DNA from: Syntrophomonas sp. UBA4911
Lineage (GTDB): Bacteria > Bacillota > Syntrophomonadia > Syntrophomonadales > Syntrophomonadaceae
Direction of reading: 5' to 3'
Assembly: GCA_002398105.1 (NCBI GenBank)
Contig: DHCD01000062.1
Span: forward strand, 4,535-21,799
DNA length: 17,265 nucleotides
Shown one piece after another: positions 1 to 7,720 of the stretch; position 1 is the first letter of the stretch; the number at the start of each line of letters is the position of its first letter. The notes beneath the pieces were generated by a model. It was not told the DNA's origin. It ran no database searches and saw nothing but the letters and a program-made list of their open reading frames with translations. The position numbers and the translations under genes were made by a program.

Positions 1-123
1 CATTAAAATCATTTCCACCAGCTTATCCCGGGTAAACCCCCGGACAGGATATCTCTTTTTACTATGGTCAAGTCCATATGGTATATCTATCATCCTGGTT
101 ATAGATTCGGCTTTCTTGTTCAT
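1..123 (-). CDS. Partial CDS, probable phosphate ABC transporter permease PstC (N-terminus only)
   Basis: An open frame of 41 codons runs from an ATG at 123 off the left edge. It is preceded by a GGAAG Shine-Dalgarno-like sequence about 11 nt upstream. The visible protein starts MNKKAESITRMIDIPYG and continues through a basic, hydrophilic stretch to RDKLVEMILM, which looks like the approach to a first membrane helix. It lies 62 nt downstream of pstS on the same strand, where the permease subunit of the Pst importer normally sits. The PstC call rests mainly on this position and on the style of the N-terminus. The membrane domain itself is outside the window, so another downstream gene is possible. 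Confidence 0.5.
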   Translation of the reverse strand, partial: MNKKAESITRMIDIPYGLDHSKKRYPVRGFTRDKLVEMILM

Positions 124-185
124 ATAACCATCATCTTCCTTCTGCTGCTCCAAATCCTAATAAATATCCGGTTATAAGTTCAGCT

Positions 186-1049
186 TTATTTAACCGATAT
201 GGCTCCTTCTTCCTGCATAATGGCCTGACCTTCATCACTGAGAACATAGTCGATAAAGGCTTTAGCCAAACCTTCCGGCTGCCCCTTGGTCATATAAATA
301 AAGGGCCGGGAGATTTTGTAGCTGCCGCTTTTGACATTATCAGCCGTGGCTTCTACACCATCAATCTTTAAAGCTTTTACCGTCTGATCCATAGCTGCCA
401 AGGAAACAAAGCCGATAGCTTTTTCGTCTCCGGCTACGGTCGTCTTTACGGCACCGGTGGAGTTCTGAATAATAACCTGGTCGCTGATGCTTTCCTTATT
501 CATGACCAGTTCTTCAAAAGCATCTCTGGTTCCGGAACCGGCTTCCCGGCATACTACTGTAATAGGAGCGTCGCTGCCGCCAAGGTCTTTCCAGTTGTTG
601 ATTTTACCCAAATATACATCTTTTAATTTTTCTACCGTAATTTCACCGGCCTGATTGGAAGGGTGAACGATTATGGCAATTCCATCCATAGCAATGGTTG
701 ATTCAACTAATCCGGACTTCTCCTCCGGCTTCAGCTCCCGGGAACTGGAGCCTATATCGGCTGCTCCCTCGGTTGCCGCCTGTATGCCCTGACTGGAACC
801 TCCGCCCTGGACATCAATCTTTACATCCGGATGGATTTTGGTAAATTCTTCGGCCAATACTTCGCTGAAAGGCTGTACCGATGTAGAACCGGCCACAGTA
901 ATGCTTCCACTCAACTTCTCGCTGTTCTGGTTCTGATCGTCCGGAGGTGCTGCTTCCTCATTCCCACAGCCGCCTATCAGGCCTGTCATTACCAGCAGCA
1001 ATCCCAGTACGATAAAACTAGTCAATCTCCTTTTTTTCACAGATACCAT
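186..1049 (-). CDS. pstS: Phosphate-binding lipoprotein PstS of the high-affinity phosphate ABC transporter
   Basis: This protein of 287 aa should capture inorganic phosphate outside the membrane and hand it to the PstC/PstA permease. The N-terminus has a basic KKRR start, a hydrophobic core at about 11-25 and a lipobox LIGGC whose Cys28 would be lipidated. An acidic, Q/N-rich linker follows. The mature domain shows the PstS phosphate-site signatures AGSTSVQPF (53-61), GGGSSQGI (82-89), DIGSSSR (98-104) and REAGSGTRDAFEE (168-180). Length matches Firmicute PstS. The ATG at 1049 is chosen because AAGGAGGAG lies 7 nt upstream. It follows phoPR and a PHO box and precedes a probable pstC, so it should be induced by phosphate starvation. 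Confidence 0.97.
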   Translation of the reverse strand: MVSVKKRRLTSFIVLGLLLVMTGLIGGCGNEEAAPPDDQNQNSEKLSGSITVAGSTSVQPFSEVLAEEFTKIHPDVKIDVQGGGSSQGIQAATEGAADIGSSSRELKPEEKSGLVESTIAMDGIAIIVHPSNQAGEITVEKLKDVYLGKINNWKDLGGSDAPITVVCREAGSGTRDAFEELVMNKESISDQVIIQNSTGAVKTTVAGDEKAIGFVSLAAMDQTVKALKIDGVEATADNVKSGSYKISRPFIYMTKGQPEGLAKAFIDYVLSDEGQAIMQEEGAISVK

Positions 1050-1081
1050 TAAGTTACTCCTCCTTATGAGAATTTTTTTGG

Positions 1082-1110
1082 GGTGTACACCATATCCTCA
1101 TAAAAGGATA
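1082..1110. repeat. Palindrome and small hairpin in the pstS 5' leader
   Basis: GGTGTACACC at 1082-1091 is a perfect 10-bp palindrome. Next to it TATCCT (1093-1098) and AGGATA (1105-1110) form a 6-bp inverted repeat with a 6-nt loop. Both lie between the predicted pstS transcription start and its ribosome binding site, so they could be an operator or an mRNA structure. No known regulator is recognised. Confidence 0.35.
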
Positions 1111-1140
1111 ACAATACCATGTTAAGATAAGTCTCGGGCT

Positions 1141-1191
1141 ATTAAAAGATTCTGTTCGGTTAATGTAAAATAGATGTAAATTAAAAGATAA
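1141..1191 (-). promoter_or_regulatory. PHO box and promoter of pstS
   Basis: Read on the minus strand, hexamers recur with an exact 11-bp period: TTATCT (1191-1186), TTTACA (1180-1175), TTTACA (1169-1164) and CGAACA (1158-1153). This is the arrangement of Bacillus-type PhoP boxes, TT(A/T/C)A(C/T)A repeats with 5-bp spacers. The second TTTACA also works as a -35 element, with TTTAAT (1146-1141) as the -10 after a 17-bp spacer. The box therefore ends about 6 nt upstream of the -10, as in PhoP-activated promoters. Predicted transcription starts near 1134 and heads into pstS. The two central repeats match well and the outer two are weaker. Confidence 0.75.
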
Positions 1192-1217
1192 ACCGCATAA
1201 TTAAGCTGGTTGTCGGC

Positions 1218-3005
1218 TCACATTTTTTTATCCTCCCGGCATCCGGGCAGGGTAAAGGAGAAAGTTGAGCCCTGGCCGGGATAGCTTTCCACTTCCAGCT
1301 TGCCGCCGTGGTTTTCCACCAGATGTTTTACTATGGCCAGGCCCAGACCTGTTCCGCCGGTCTTTCTTGAACGCGCCTTATCCACCCGATAGAAGCGTTC
1401 AAAGATACGCGGCAGTTCAGCTTCGGGTATGCCGTCGCCCTGATCCTGGACACTGACCTTGACCCCTTCTTCACCCTGCTTTTCCAAGGTAACGGTTATT
1501 ACTCCGCCTTCATTGCTGTAATTAAGGGCATTATCCAGGAGATTGCCGATAATATTGGTAACAGAATCCAGATCGCCGTCAATCCAGAGCATTTCCGCCG
1601 GTTTATTGAACTCTATCCGGGCTTTGAGCACCGGATTACGTATCTTAATCAATTCAATGCTGTCGTTAATCAGTTTCACCATATTGATGGGCCGGATATT
1701 GAGTTCAGGCCTGCCCGTCTCCAGCCGCGAAAGTTCCAATAGATCATTGATCATTTTCTTCATCCGCTGGGCTTCCTCAAAAATAATGGTGGAAAATTCC
1801 TCTATATGCTCGGCATTCTCATTTCCTTCAGCCAGCATGGTTTCGGCAAAGCCGCTGATGGTCGCTATAGGGGTTTTCAGCTCATGGGATATATTGGCTA
1901 CAAAGTCCTTGCGTACCTGCTCCAGCCTCCTGGTTTCGGTCAGATCGTTCATCACTACCAGAATACTGATCGTTTCTTCCCTGTCGCCCTCATTGATGGG
2001 AACCACATTTACTTCCATATCCTTTTTATCCGGGCTGTATATCCGGATGCTCTGACGTCTATTTTCCGTTTGGGCTCTTACTTGATCTATTAAATTTAGA
2101 AGTTCGTAACTTTTTATTACTTCAATAACTTTACGCCCCAAAGGGTTTTCGTTCAGGCCCAGCAAAACTGTAGCCGCAGGATTGATATAAGCCATCCGGT
2201 TATCGGCGTCAATCATAATGATTCCGTTAACCGTATTCTCCAGCAGGGCTTCGAGCCGGTTCTTTACCGTCGATATTTCATCAATGGTATGATCAAGATG
2301 TTCGGCCATATTATTTATGGCTGACACCAATTTACCCAGTTCATCATCACCCCGGTATCTGATGCGGCGCTTTAAATTACCCCGCGCCATATCCACTACC
2401 GCATTGGTTATTCGAACTACCGGTTGGGAGAACCTGCCGGCTATGGCAATGCTTATACCCGCTCCCAGTAAACCGGTAAGTAAAACGGCCAGCAGGAGAG
2501 TATACAAAACCCGATGGTAAAACGCTTCCACCTCGGTCAGGGGCCGGGCCAGGCGCGCCGCACCTTTCAGATCACCCTGTTCAAAACCTACGGCTACATA
2601 GAGCATACGCACTCCAGCAGTTTCACTGTACCGGGTCTCCATCCCGTTCCCATTCCGTAAAGCCTGATAAATTTCAGGGCGATCTTTATGAATTCCCATC
2701 TCTTCCGCTTTATAACTGGAATCTCCCAAAACCTTGCCCTGGTCGTCTACTATGGTCACCCGGGTGTCTGTGTCATGGGCAGCCTGAAGACAAATCTGCT
2801 GAAAAAACTTAGAAGCATCTTCCTGCCCATCATAATATCCGATCATCTCCGTCACCAACCGGGCATCATGCAGCAAACTTGAATTTATTGAGCTGAAATA
2901 GTAGTCCTTAAAAAACACGGATAAAAAAACGCCGGTAATAGACAATATCACGGCGATAATAACGATATAGGTTACCGTTAACCGGGAGCGGAAGGTACTA
3001 AACAT
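1218..3005 (-). CDS. phoR: PhoR-type phosphate-regulon sensor histidine kinase
   Basis: This membrane sensor kinase of 595 aa should autophosphorylate and transfer phosphate to the adjacent PhoP. Domains in order are TM1 (about 9-32), an extracytoplasmic sensor region (about 33-164), TM2 (165-188), HAMP (about 190-242), PAS (about 250-355), a HisKA domain with the H-box FVANISHELKTPIATISGF (His374), and an HATPase domain. The last has the N-box NLLDNALNYS, the G1 box DQGDGIPE and the G2 box TGGTGLGLAI. An upstream in-frame start at 3080 was rejected because it overlaps phoP by 83 nt. The ATG at 3005 has GGGGAGG 6 nt upstream and overlaps the phoP stop by 8 nt (ATGTTTAG), suggesting translational coupling. 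Confidence 0.95.
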   Translation of the reverse strand: MFSTFRSRLTVTYIVIIAVILSITGVFLSVFFKDYYFSSINSSLLHDARLVTEMIGYYDGQEDASKFFQQICLQAAHDTDTRVTIVDDQGKVLGDSSYKAEEMGIHKDRPEIYQALRNGNGMETRYSETAGVRMLYVAVGFEQGDLKGAARLARPLTEVEAFYHRVLYTLLLAVLLTGLLGAGISIAIAGRFSQPVVRITNAVVDMARGNLKRRIRYRGDDELGKLVSAINNMAEHLDHTIDEISTVKNRLEALLENTVNGIIMIDADNRMAYINPAATVLLGLNENPLGRKVIEVIKSYELLNLIDQVRAQTENRRQSIRIYSPDKKDMEVNVVPINEGDREETISILVVMNDLTETRRLEQVRKDFVANISHELKTPIATISGFAETMLAEGNENAEHIEEFSTIIFEEAQRMKKMINDLLELSRLETGRPELNIRPINMVKLINDSIELIKIRNPVLKARIEFNKPAEMLWIDGDLDSVTNIIGNLLDNALNYSNEGGVITVTLEKQGEEGVKVSVQDQGDGIPEAELPRIFERFYRVDKARSRKTGGTGLGLAIVKHLVENHGGKLEVESYPGQGSTFSFTLPGCREDKKM

Positions 3006-3702
3006 TAACTTCCTCCCCAAATTTATAGCCAATACCACGGATAGTTTTAATATATTGGGGGTTTTTGGTATCCTTCTCAATCTTCTCCCTTAATTTGCTG
3101 ATGTGGACATCCAGCACCCTGGTGCTGCTGCTATCGGGATAATCCCATAAAACGTCCAACAGGTAATCCCTTTTCAAAACTTTCCCCTGGTTACGCAGCA
3201 ATATCTCTAAAAGTTCGTACTCCTTTACCGTTAAATCAAGCAGGCGACCGTTATGAAATATCTCATAGCTGTCCGGTTTAATAGTAAAACTGCCGATATT
3301 GATGGGACTGCTGCTGTCGCCCTCCTCCTCCCGATCATTCCGTCGCCTTAAAACCGCTTTCACCCGGGCCTTTAATTCCCGTACACTGAAAGGCTTAGTG
3401 ACATAATCATCAGCCCCCAGCTCCAGTCCCAATACTTTATCAATCTCATCATCGCGGGCGGTAAGCATGATAACCGGGGTCTTATCCCCGGCCGAACGCA
3501 TATCGCGGCATATTTCCAGACCATCCTGGCCGGGTAGCATTAAATCAAGAATAACCAGGTCGGGGTTCTCCCGGGCGATGATTTCCCGCACTCTGGACCC
3601 TTCACTGGCTTGAATACAAATAAACCCGTCCTTTTCCAGATTGTAGCTTACCAGCCTGGTCAAGGCTTCCTCATCATCCACTACCAGAATTTTGCCTTTC
3701 AT
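2998..3702 (-). CDS. phoP: PhoP/PhoB-type response regulator (OmpR family)
   Basis: This 234-aa two-domain regulator has an N-terminal receiver with the acidic pocket VVDDEE (Asp9/Asp10), phospho-acceptor Asp53 in ILDLMLPGQDG, the switch Thr in MLTARDD and the conserved Lys in VTKPFS. The C-terminal half is an OmpR/PhoB winged helix with LTVKEYELLEILLRNQGK, STRVLDVHISKLREKI and TIRGIGYKF. It should bind the 11-bp phased repeats upstream of pstS after phosphorylation by PhoR. The ATG at 3702 has an excellent ribosome binding site, GGAGGTGAT, 3 nt upstream. It is first in the phoPR pair. Orthology to PhoP rather than another OmpR regulator rests on the pst neighbourhood and the PHO box. Confidence 0.95.
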   Translation of the reverse strand: MKGKILVVDDEEALTRLVSYNLEKDGFICIQASEGSRVREIIARENPDLVILDLMLPGQDGLEICRDMRSAGDKTPVIMLTARDDEIDKVLGLELGADDYVTKPFSVRELKARVKAVLRRRNDREEEGDSSSPINIGSFTIKPDSYEIFHNGRLLDLTVKEYELLEILLRNQGKVLKRDYLLDVLWDYPDSSSTRVLDVHISKLREKIEKDTKNPQYIKTIRGIGYKFGEEVNV

Positions 3703-3738
3703 TTTATCACCTCCATATATATAGCGCCACTTGCTCTT

Positions 3739-3767
3739 ATCCTATACCATATCCTGATGATTGCCAA
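3739..3767 (-). promoter_or_regulatory. Predicted sigma-A promoter of phoPR
   Basis: On the minus strand TTGGCA (3767-3762), a 17-bp spacer and TAGGAT (3744-3739) resemble a sigma-A promoter, and predicted transcription starts about 30 nt before the phoP start codon. An imperfect inverted repeat, TATAGCGCCAC at 3720-3730 and GTGGCTATA at 3773-3781 on the plus strand, brackets the promoter and could be an operator. No TTTACA-type PHO repeat is visible here. Confidence 0.5.
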
Positions 3768-3781
3768 TCTATGTGGCTATA

Positions 3782-5458
3782 TCAGACGTCAAAACAGCTC
3801 CCTCCGACGAATTCTCTTATTATAGAGTTGGGAGGAATATCTTTACTGTCCAGCGGTTGAAAATAGCTCAGGAATTTCAGGAGCCGTTTCGCTTCCACAT
3901 GTTCGGAATAGTTGGGGCCTATTTCCCTCAGCAATGGTTCTGCGTATGGCCTGAGAACCGAGAGCTCATAAACCAGGGAGGAATTAAACATTACATCGGC
4001 GTTTTCCTGGAAGGGAAAAATATTTTTCTCCTCTCCCCTTCTCACTGATGACCAGCGGTTCAGAGTAGCCCGGGCATTATAACCCCGGGTACGGCTGTCG
4101 CGAACAATCCGGCGCAAAAGACGGCTGTCGGTAGTAGGAATCCGATTGCTGTAATCCACATTGAGCTGGGTAAGGGCGCTGATATATATTTTAAACTTCT
4201 GTTCCCGGGGGATGCTCCAGGTCAGGTGCTCATTGAGCCCATGTATGCCTTCAATTATAATGGGCTCCCCGGCAGGAACCCGGGTTCTCCTGCCCATGAC
4301 TTCACAGCATCCCGCTTTAAAATTATAACTGGGCGTCTCCACTTCCTCCCCTTGAATCAGGCGCAGCAAGTGGTCATTAAAAAGATCCAATTTGAGCGCT
4401 TCCAGCGCCTCAAAATCAAAATCTCCATTTTCGTCCCGGGGAGTCGAGTCCCGGTCAATAAAATAATCATCCAAAGATACTGATACCGGTCTCCTGCCGT
4501 TGACCCGCAGTTGAATCAGTAAACGCTGGGCAAAAGTGGTTTTTCCTGAAGAGGAGGGACCGGATATCAATACCAGTCTGATATTGGGATCAGCGCAGAT
4601 GCGATCCGCAATATAGGCTATCTTTTTTTCATGCAGGGCCTCATTGACCCGAATAAGGTCACCGGCACGGCCGGAGGTGATTATATCGTTAAGGGCGGCC
4701 ACATGAGGAGTATCAAGCATCTCCGCCCATTTTTTGGCTTCATAAAAAACCTGGGACAGTTTGGGCTGGGGCAGGTATTTAACAACCTTTCCCGGTTCAT
4801 CCTTTTCCGGAGTCTGCAATATAAGTCCGGGAGGATAGTTCAACAATCTGAACTGGCTTAACATGCCGGTTGATGGCAGCATATAGCCGTAGAAATATTC
4901 ATAGAATCCATCCAGTTCATAGATATGAACATGGCCTTTATCCCGGAATTCCAGGAGCTTCACTTTATCCATCTGGCCCTGGCGGGCAAAGATGTTGCAG
5001 GCTTCCTCTTTAGATACGGTCAATTTGTTAATGGGCAAGTCGTCGGTGATGATACCCTGCATTCTTTTTTCCAGGGTGATAATGTCCTGGCGTGACGGCT
5101 GGTAACCGATAAACTCACAATACAGGCCATTGGATAAAGAGTGTTTTATCGCCAGGGTTTTATCCGGGTAGAGCTCCCGGCAGGCCTTTATCAGCAGAAA
5201 GGCAGCCGTGCGGCGGTATATTCTCATACCGGCTTCACTGCTGGGGTAGACCAATTCCAGCTCGCAATTTTGGTTTAAAACATGATGCAGGTCATAAAGA
5301 GTGTTTCCCTTAATGATTGCCATTACCGGATATGGGCCTGCACTGGCTATATCTTTAACCAGATCGGCAGCAGTAATTCCCGGTTTAACCAGGTAATCGC
5401 CTATATCTTTTATATTAACGGTGATGGGCAGGTCTTGTGAATAAGAATTGATTGCCAT
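3782..5458 (-). CDS. Nucleoside kinase-like protein: TGS + degenerate ThrRS-type SAD domain + P-loop uridine-kinase domain
   Basis: This 558-aa protein has three parts. Residues about 10-75 resemble a TGS domain. Residues about 80-230 follow the ThrRS second additional (editing) domain, with YRRTAAF, SNGLYCEF and LPSTGML aligning to matching ThrRS stretches. About 290-500 is a uridine kinase/phosphoribulokinase-type P-loop domain with Walker A GPSSSGKTT (300-308), SLDDYFIDRDSTP (328-340) and IIIEGIHGLN (400-409). Such fusions are annotated as nucleoside kinases in other anaerobes. The substrate is unknown, and uridine is only an analogy. The ThrRS metal-site residues are absent (see findings). 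The ATG at 5458 is chosen for its GAGGAGG ribosome binding site 7 nt upstream. A longer frame from 5572 has no Shine-Dalgarno sequence. Confidence 0.85.
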   Translation of the reverse strand: MAINSYSQDLPITVNIKDIGDYLVKPGITAADLVKDIASAGPYPVMAIIKGNTLYDLHHVLNQNCELELVYPSSEAGMRIYRRTAAFLLIKACRELYPDKTLAIKHSLSNGLYCEFIGYQPSRQDIITLEKRMQGIITDDLPINKLTVSKEEACNIFARQGQMDKVKLLEFRDKGHVHIYELDGFYEYFYGYMLPSTGMLSQFRLLNYPPGLILQTPEKDEPGKVVKYLPQPKLSQVFYEAKKWAEMLDTPHVAALNDIITSGRAGDLIRVNEALHEKKIAYIADRICADPNIRLVLISGPSSSGKTTFAQRLLIQLRVNGRRPVSVSLDDYFIDRDSTPRDENGDFDFEALEALKLDLFNDHLLRLIQGEEVETPSYNFKAGCCEVMGRRTRVPAGEPIIIEGIHGLNEHLTWSIPREQKFKIYISALTQLNVDYSNRIPTTDSRLLRRIVRDSRTRGYNARATLNRWSSVRRGEEKNIFPFQENADVMFNSSLVYELSVLRPYAEPLLREIGPNYSEHVEAKRLLKFLSYFQPLDSKDIPPNSIIREFVGGSCFDV

Positions 5459-5491
5459 GTATTCTCCTCCTCTACCCTCATGATGCTTATC

Positions 5492-5497
5492 ATTATA
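5492..5497 (-). promoter_or_regulatory. Possible -10 element for the nucleoside kinase gene
   Basis: The gap 5459-5580 is AT-rich and contains a perfect TATAAT on the minus strand 34 nt upstream of the kinase start codon. No good -35 hexamer stands at 16-18 bp. Since a terminator separates this gene from pheT, it should need its own promoter, and this is the best candidate seen. Confidence 0.3.
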
Positions 5498-5575
5498 TAA
5501 TATTTTAGGAAATGATAGGGGGAAAATAAAAAGGATGACGAGGAGTAAAAAGTAAATTGCCGGGAACAGCACTGA

Positions 5576-5613
5576 TTATAAAACGGGGATTGCTTTTTAT
5601 AGCCATCCCCGTT
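5576..5613 (-). terminator. Intrinsic terminator of the pheST operon
   Basis: AACGGGGAT (5582-5590) and ATCCCCGTT (5605-5613) form a perfect 9-bp stem starting 8 nt after the pheT stop. In the minus-strand transcript the stem is followed by TTTATAAT. The loop contains a further GCT/AGC mini-stem. Confidence 0.8.
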
Positions 5614-5620
5614 GGTTTCA

Positions 5621-7669
5621 TTACCTCAATTCGGCCTTAACATCCTGTTGCAGCCTTTCCAGTATTCTGCTTACGCTGCTGTTGATTTCGTTCTCGGTCA
5701 GGGTTCTGTCCAGGGACTGAAAGGTCATCTTAAATGCTACGCTCTTATACCCTTCAGCTACCTGGGCACCGGTGTATATATCGAATACTACAACATCTTT
5801 GAGCAGCTCCTTTTCTGCATCCCGGATGACGGCCAAGGCTTCAGCAGCAGTAACTTTATGGTTCAGGACTACGGCAATATCGCGTTCTACTGCCGGATAG
5901 CGGGCGATTCTATCTACTCTCAGGCGGGTTCTGCGATGAGTATAGAGCTTCTCTATATCCAATTCAAAGGCACAGCTTGGTTGTTTTATGCCGTAATTCA
6001 GCAAGACCAGAGGATGAAGCTCTCCTATGATACCTATTTCATCACCGAAGTACCTGAGTACCGCCGACCTTCCCGGATGATAGGAAACATCGTGGGCCAC
6101 CGCAAACTCACACTGATCCAGCCCTAAATGCCAGAGCAGGTTTTCCACTATGCCCTTGAGATAGAAGAAATCCATTTCTATCCGCTGTTTAGTCCAGTTG
6201 AGGTCGTGATGCCCGCATACAATCCCCCCCAGCTTTAATTTTTCGATCGGCAAACCCTGCGGTGAAGGATGAAATACCGAAGCCAGCTCAAAGAAGGCCA
6301 GGTTTTCATTTTTCCGCGCCAGATTAGTGCTGATATTCTGCAATAAACCAGGTAAAAGAAGGGTGCGCATAACCCCCTGTTCCTCCGACAAAGGGTTGGC
6401 TACCTTTACCACCTTGCGCAGCGGGCTCTCCGGGGGCAGTAATAAATGATCGAAGTTTTCTTCACTGATAAAGCTGTAGTTGACTACTTCATTTAAACTT
6501 TGGGCTGCGATATTTTTTATTTCATCGCGGAATCTTTGATAGCGGGTCAGGCCCCCGGGAATAGTTTCTCCCCCCGGCAAACCGGGCTCAATCTTATCAT
6601 AACCATGAAGGCGGGCTACTTCTTCGATCAGGTCAACTTCCATCTCAATGTCGGGCCGGTAGCTGGGTATGTCGACCGCCAGGCTGCCTTTATTGTCCTT
6701 GACCGCAAACTGCAGTCGCTCCAGATAGGAACGAATTGCCGCTGGACTTATCTCGGCTCCCAGCAGGTAATTTACCCGCTGGGGACGCAATGTTACCTGC
6801 AGAGCTTTACGCGGGTCAGGGTATACATCACAGATTCCGGCCGCCACTTCCCCTTCAGCCAATTGCTGGATAAGCATGGCGGCACGGTTGGCCGCATATA
6901 TAACCCCGTTAATATCGGTGCCCTTTTCAAAGCGCATGGAGGAGTCACTGCGTAAGCCTACTTTGCGAGAAGTTCTGCGAATATTGGGTCCCAGGAACCA
7001 GGCTGATTCCAGCAGAACGTCAACGGTGGCGTCATGGATCTCGGTATTAAGCCCCCCCATGACTCCGGCCAAGGCAACCGGCCTGCTGCCATCGGTTATC
7101 ACCAGCATATCCTCATCCAACTGCCTTTCCACTTCGTCCAGGGTGGTAAATTTCTCCCCGGGATGAGCCCGCCGCACCAGGATTTTGCTGCCCAGTAAAC
7201 GGTAATCAAAGGCATGCAGCGGCTGGTTGCATTCCAACATCACATAGTTGGTGACATCCACTATATTGTTTATCGGCCTTATCCCGGAATGGATCAGAGC
7301 TTCCTGCATCCACTGGGGAGATTCTTTTATTTTGACATTTTTGATCAACCGCGCGGCATAACGCTGACAGAGCTCGGGAGCCTCTATCTCCACTTTGACC
7401 AACTTGCTTATGTTTTCCTTGTTTTCCTGGACCATTACCGTCGGCAGTTGCAAGCTGGAGCCGCTTAAAGCGGCCACCTCCCGGGCCAGATTGATCATGC
7501 CCAGGCAATCACCCCGGTTGGGAGTGAGATCCAGATCCAGTATATAATCGTCGTCTTCCCGGTTCACGCCTTCGACCGCTATTCCTGCCATGGTAAGCCG
7601 GTGAGCCAACTCTTCAGCGCTCCAATTGAAGTCGACATATTGTTTTAACCATTTAATTGATACACCCAT
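5621..7669 (-). CDS. pheT: Phenylalanyl-tRNA synthetase beta chain lacking the EMAPII-like tRNA-binding domain
   Basis: This is the beta subunit of the (alpha-beta)2 Phe-tRNA synthetase. At 682 aa it is about 110 residues shorter than usual bacterial PheT (about 800). The N-terminal B1 half (VSIKWLKQYVDF, ending MAGIAVEGV at about 35) runs straight into the second B1 half, DYILDLDLTPNRGDCL (41-56), so the inserted OB-fold B2 domain is missing. The B3/B4 editing domain (IRPINNIVDVTNYVMLECNQ, VALAGVMGG), the B5 domain (YRPDIEMEVDLIEEVARLHGY), the core-like B6/B7 region and the C-terminal FDX-ACB domain (ARYPAVERDIAVV to the end) are all present. The reading frame is open and ends in a terminator. 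It lies 51 nt after pheS. The ATG at 7669 has only a weak GGGGG-type ribosome binding site. Confidence 0.96.
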   Translation of the reverse strand: MGVSIKWLKQYVDFNWSAEELAHRLTMAGIAVEGVNREDDDYILDLDLTPNRGDCLGMINLAREVAALSGSSLQLPTVMVQENKENISKLVKVEIEAPELCQRYAARLIKNVKIKESPQWMQEALIHSGIRPINNIVDVTNYVMLECNQPLHAFDYRLLGSKILVRRAHPGEKFTTLDEVERQLDEDMLVITDGSRPVALAGVMGGLNTEIHDATVDVLLESAWFLGPNIRRTSRKVGLRSDSSMRFEKGTDINGVIYAANRAAMLIQQLAEGEVAAGICDVYPDPRKALQVTLRPQRVNYLLGAEISPAAIRSYLERLQFAVKDNKGSLAVDIPSYRPDIEMEVDLIEEVARLHGYDKIEPGLPGGETIPGGLTRYQRFRDEIKNIAAQSLNEVVNYSFISEENFDHLLLPPESPLRKVVKVANPLSEEQGVMRTLLLPGLLQNISTNLARKNENLAFFELASVFHPSPQGLPIEKLKLGGIVCGHHDLNWTKQRIEMDFFYLKGIVENLLWHLGLDQCEFAVAHDVSYHPGRSAVLRYFGDEIGIIGELHPLVLLNYGIKQPSCAFELDIEKLYTHRRTRLRVDRIARYPAVERDIAVVLNHKVTAAEALAVIRDAEKELLKDVVVFDIYTGAQVAEGYKSVAFKMTFQSLDRTLTENEINSSVSRILERLQQDVKAELR

Positions 7670-7720
7670 CTTCCAGCCCCCTAAAGGTTTTATTAATGAA
7701 TTCAGTTATATTTATGAAAT

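Noticed and set aside
1543..2055. Plus-strand open frame of 170 codons antisense to phoR (and similar antisense frames across the window)
   Set aside because: These are shadows of strongly supported minus-strand genes, with no family resemblance or translation signals.
3006..3080. Longer phoR start at 3080
   Set aside because: It would overlap phoP by 83 nt. The ATG at 3005 has GGGGAGG at good spacing and begins directly before TM1.
5459..5572. In-frame N-terminal extension of the kinase protein starting MLFPAIYFLLLVILF, which looks like a signal peptide
   Set aside because: Its GTG start at 5572 has no Shine-Dalgarno sequence and lies right beside the pheT terminator. The ATG at 5458 has a strong GAGGAGG site and starts just before the TGS domain.
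7206..7508. Minus-strand 100-codon open frame within pheT
   Set aside because: It overlaps pheT in another frame, has no recognisable protein features and no ribosome binding site.
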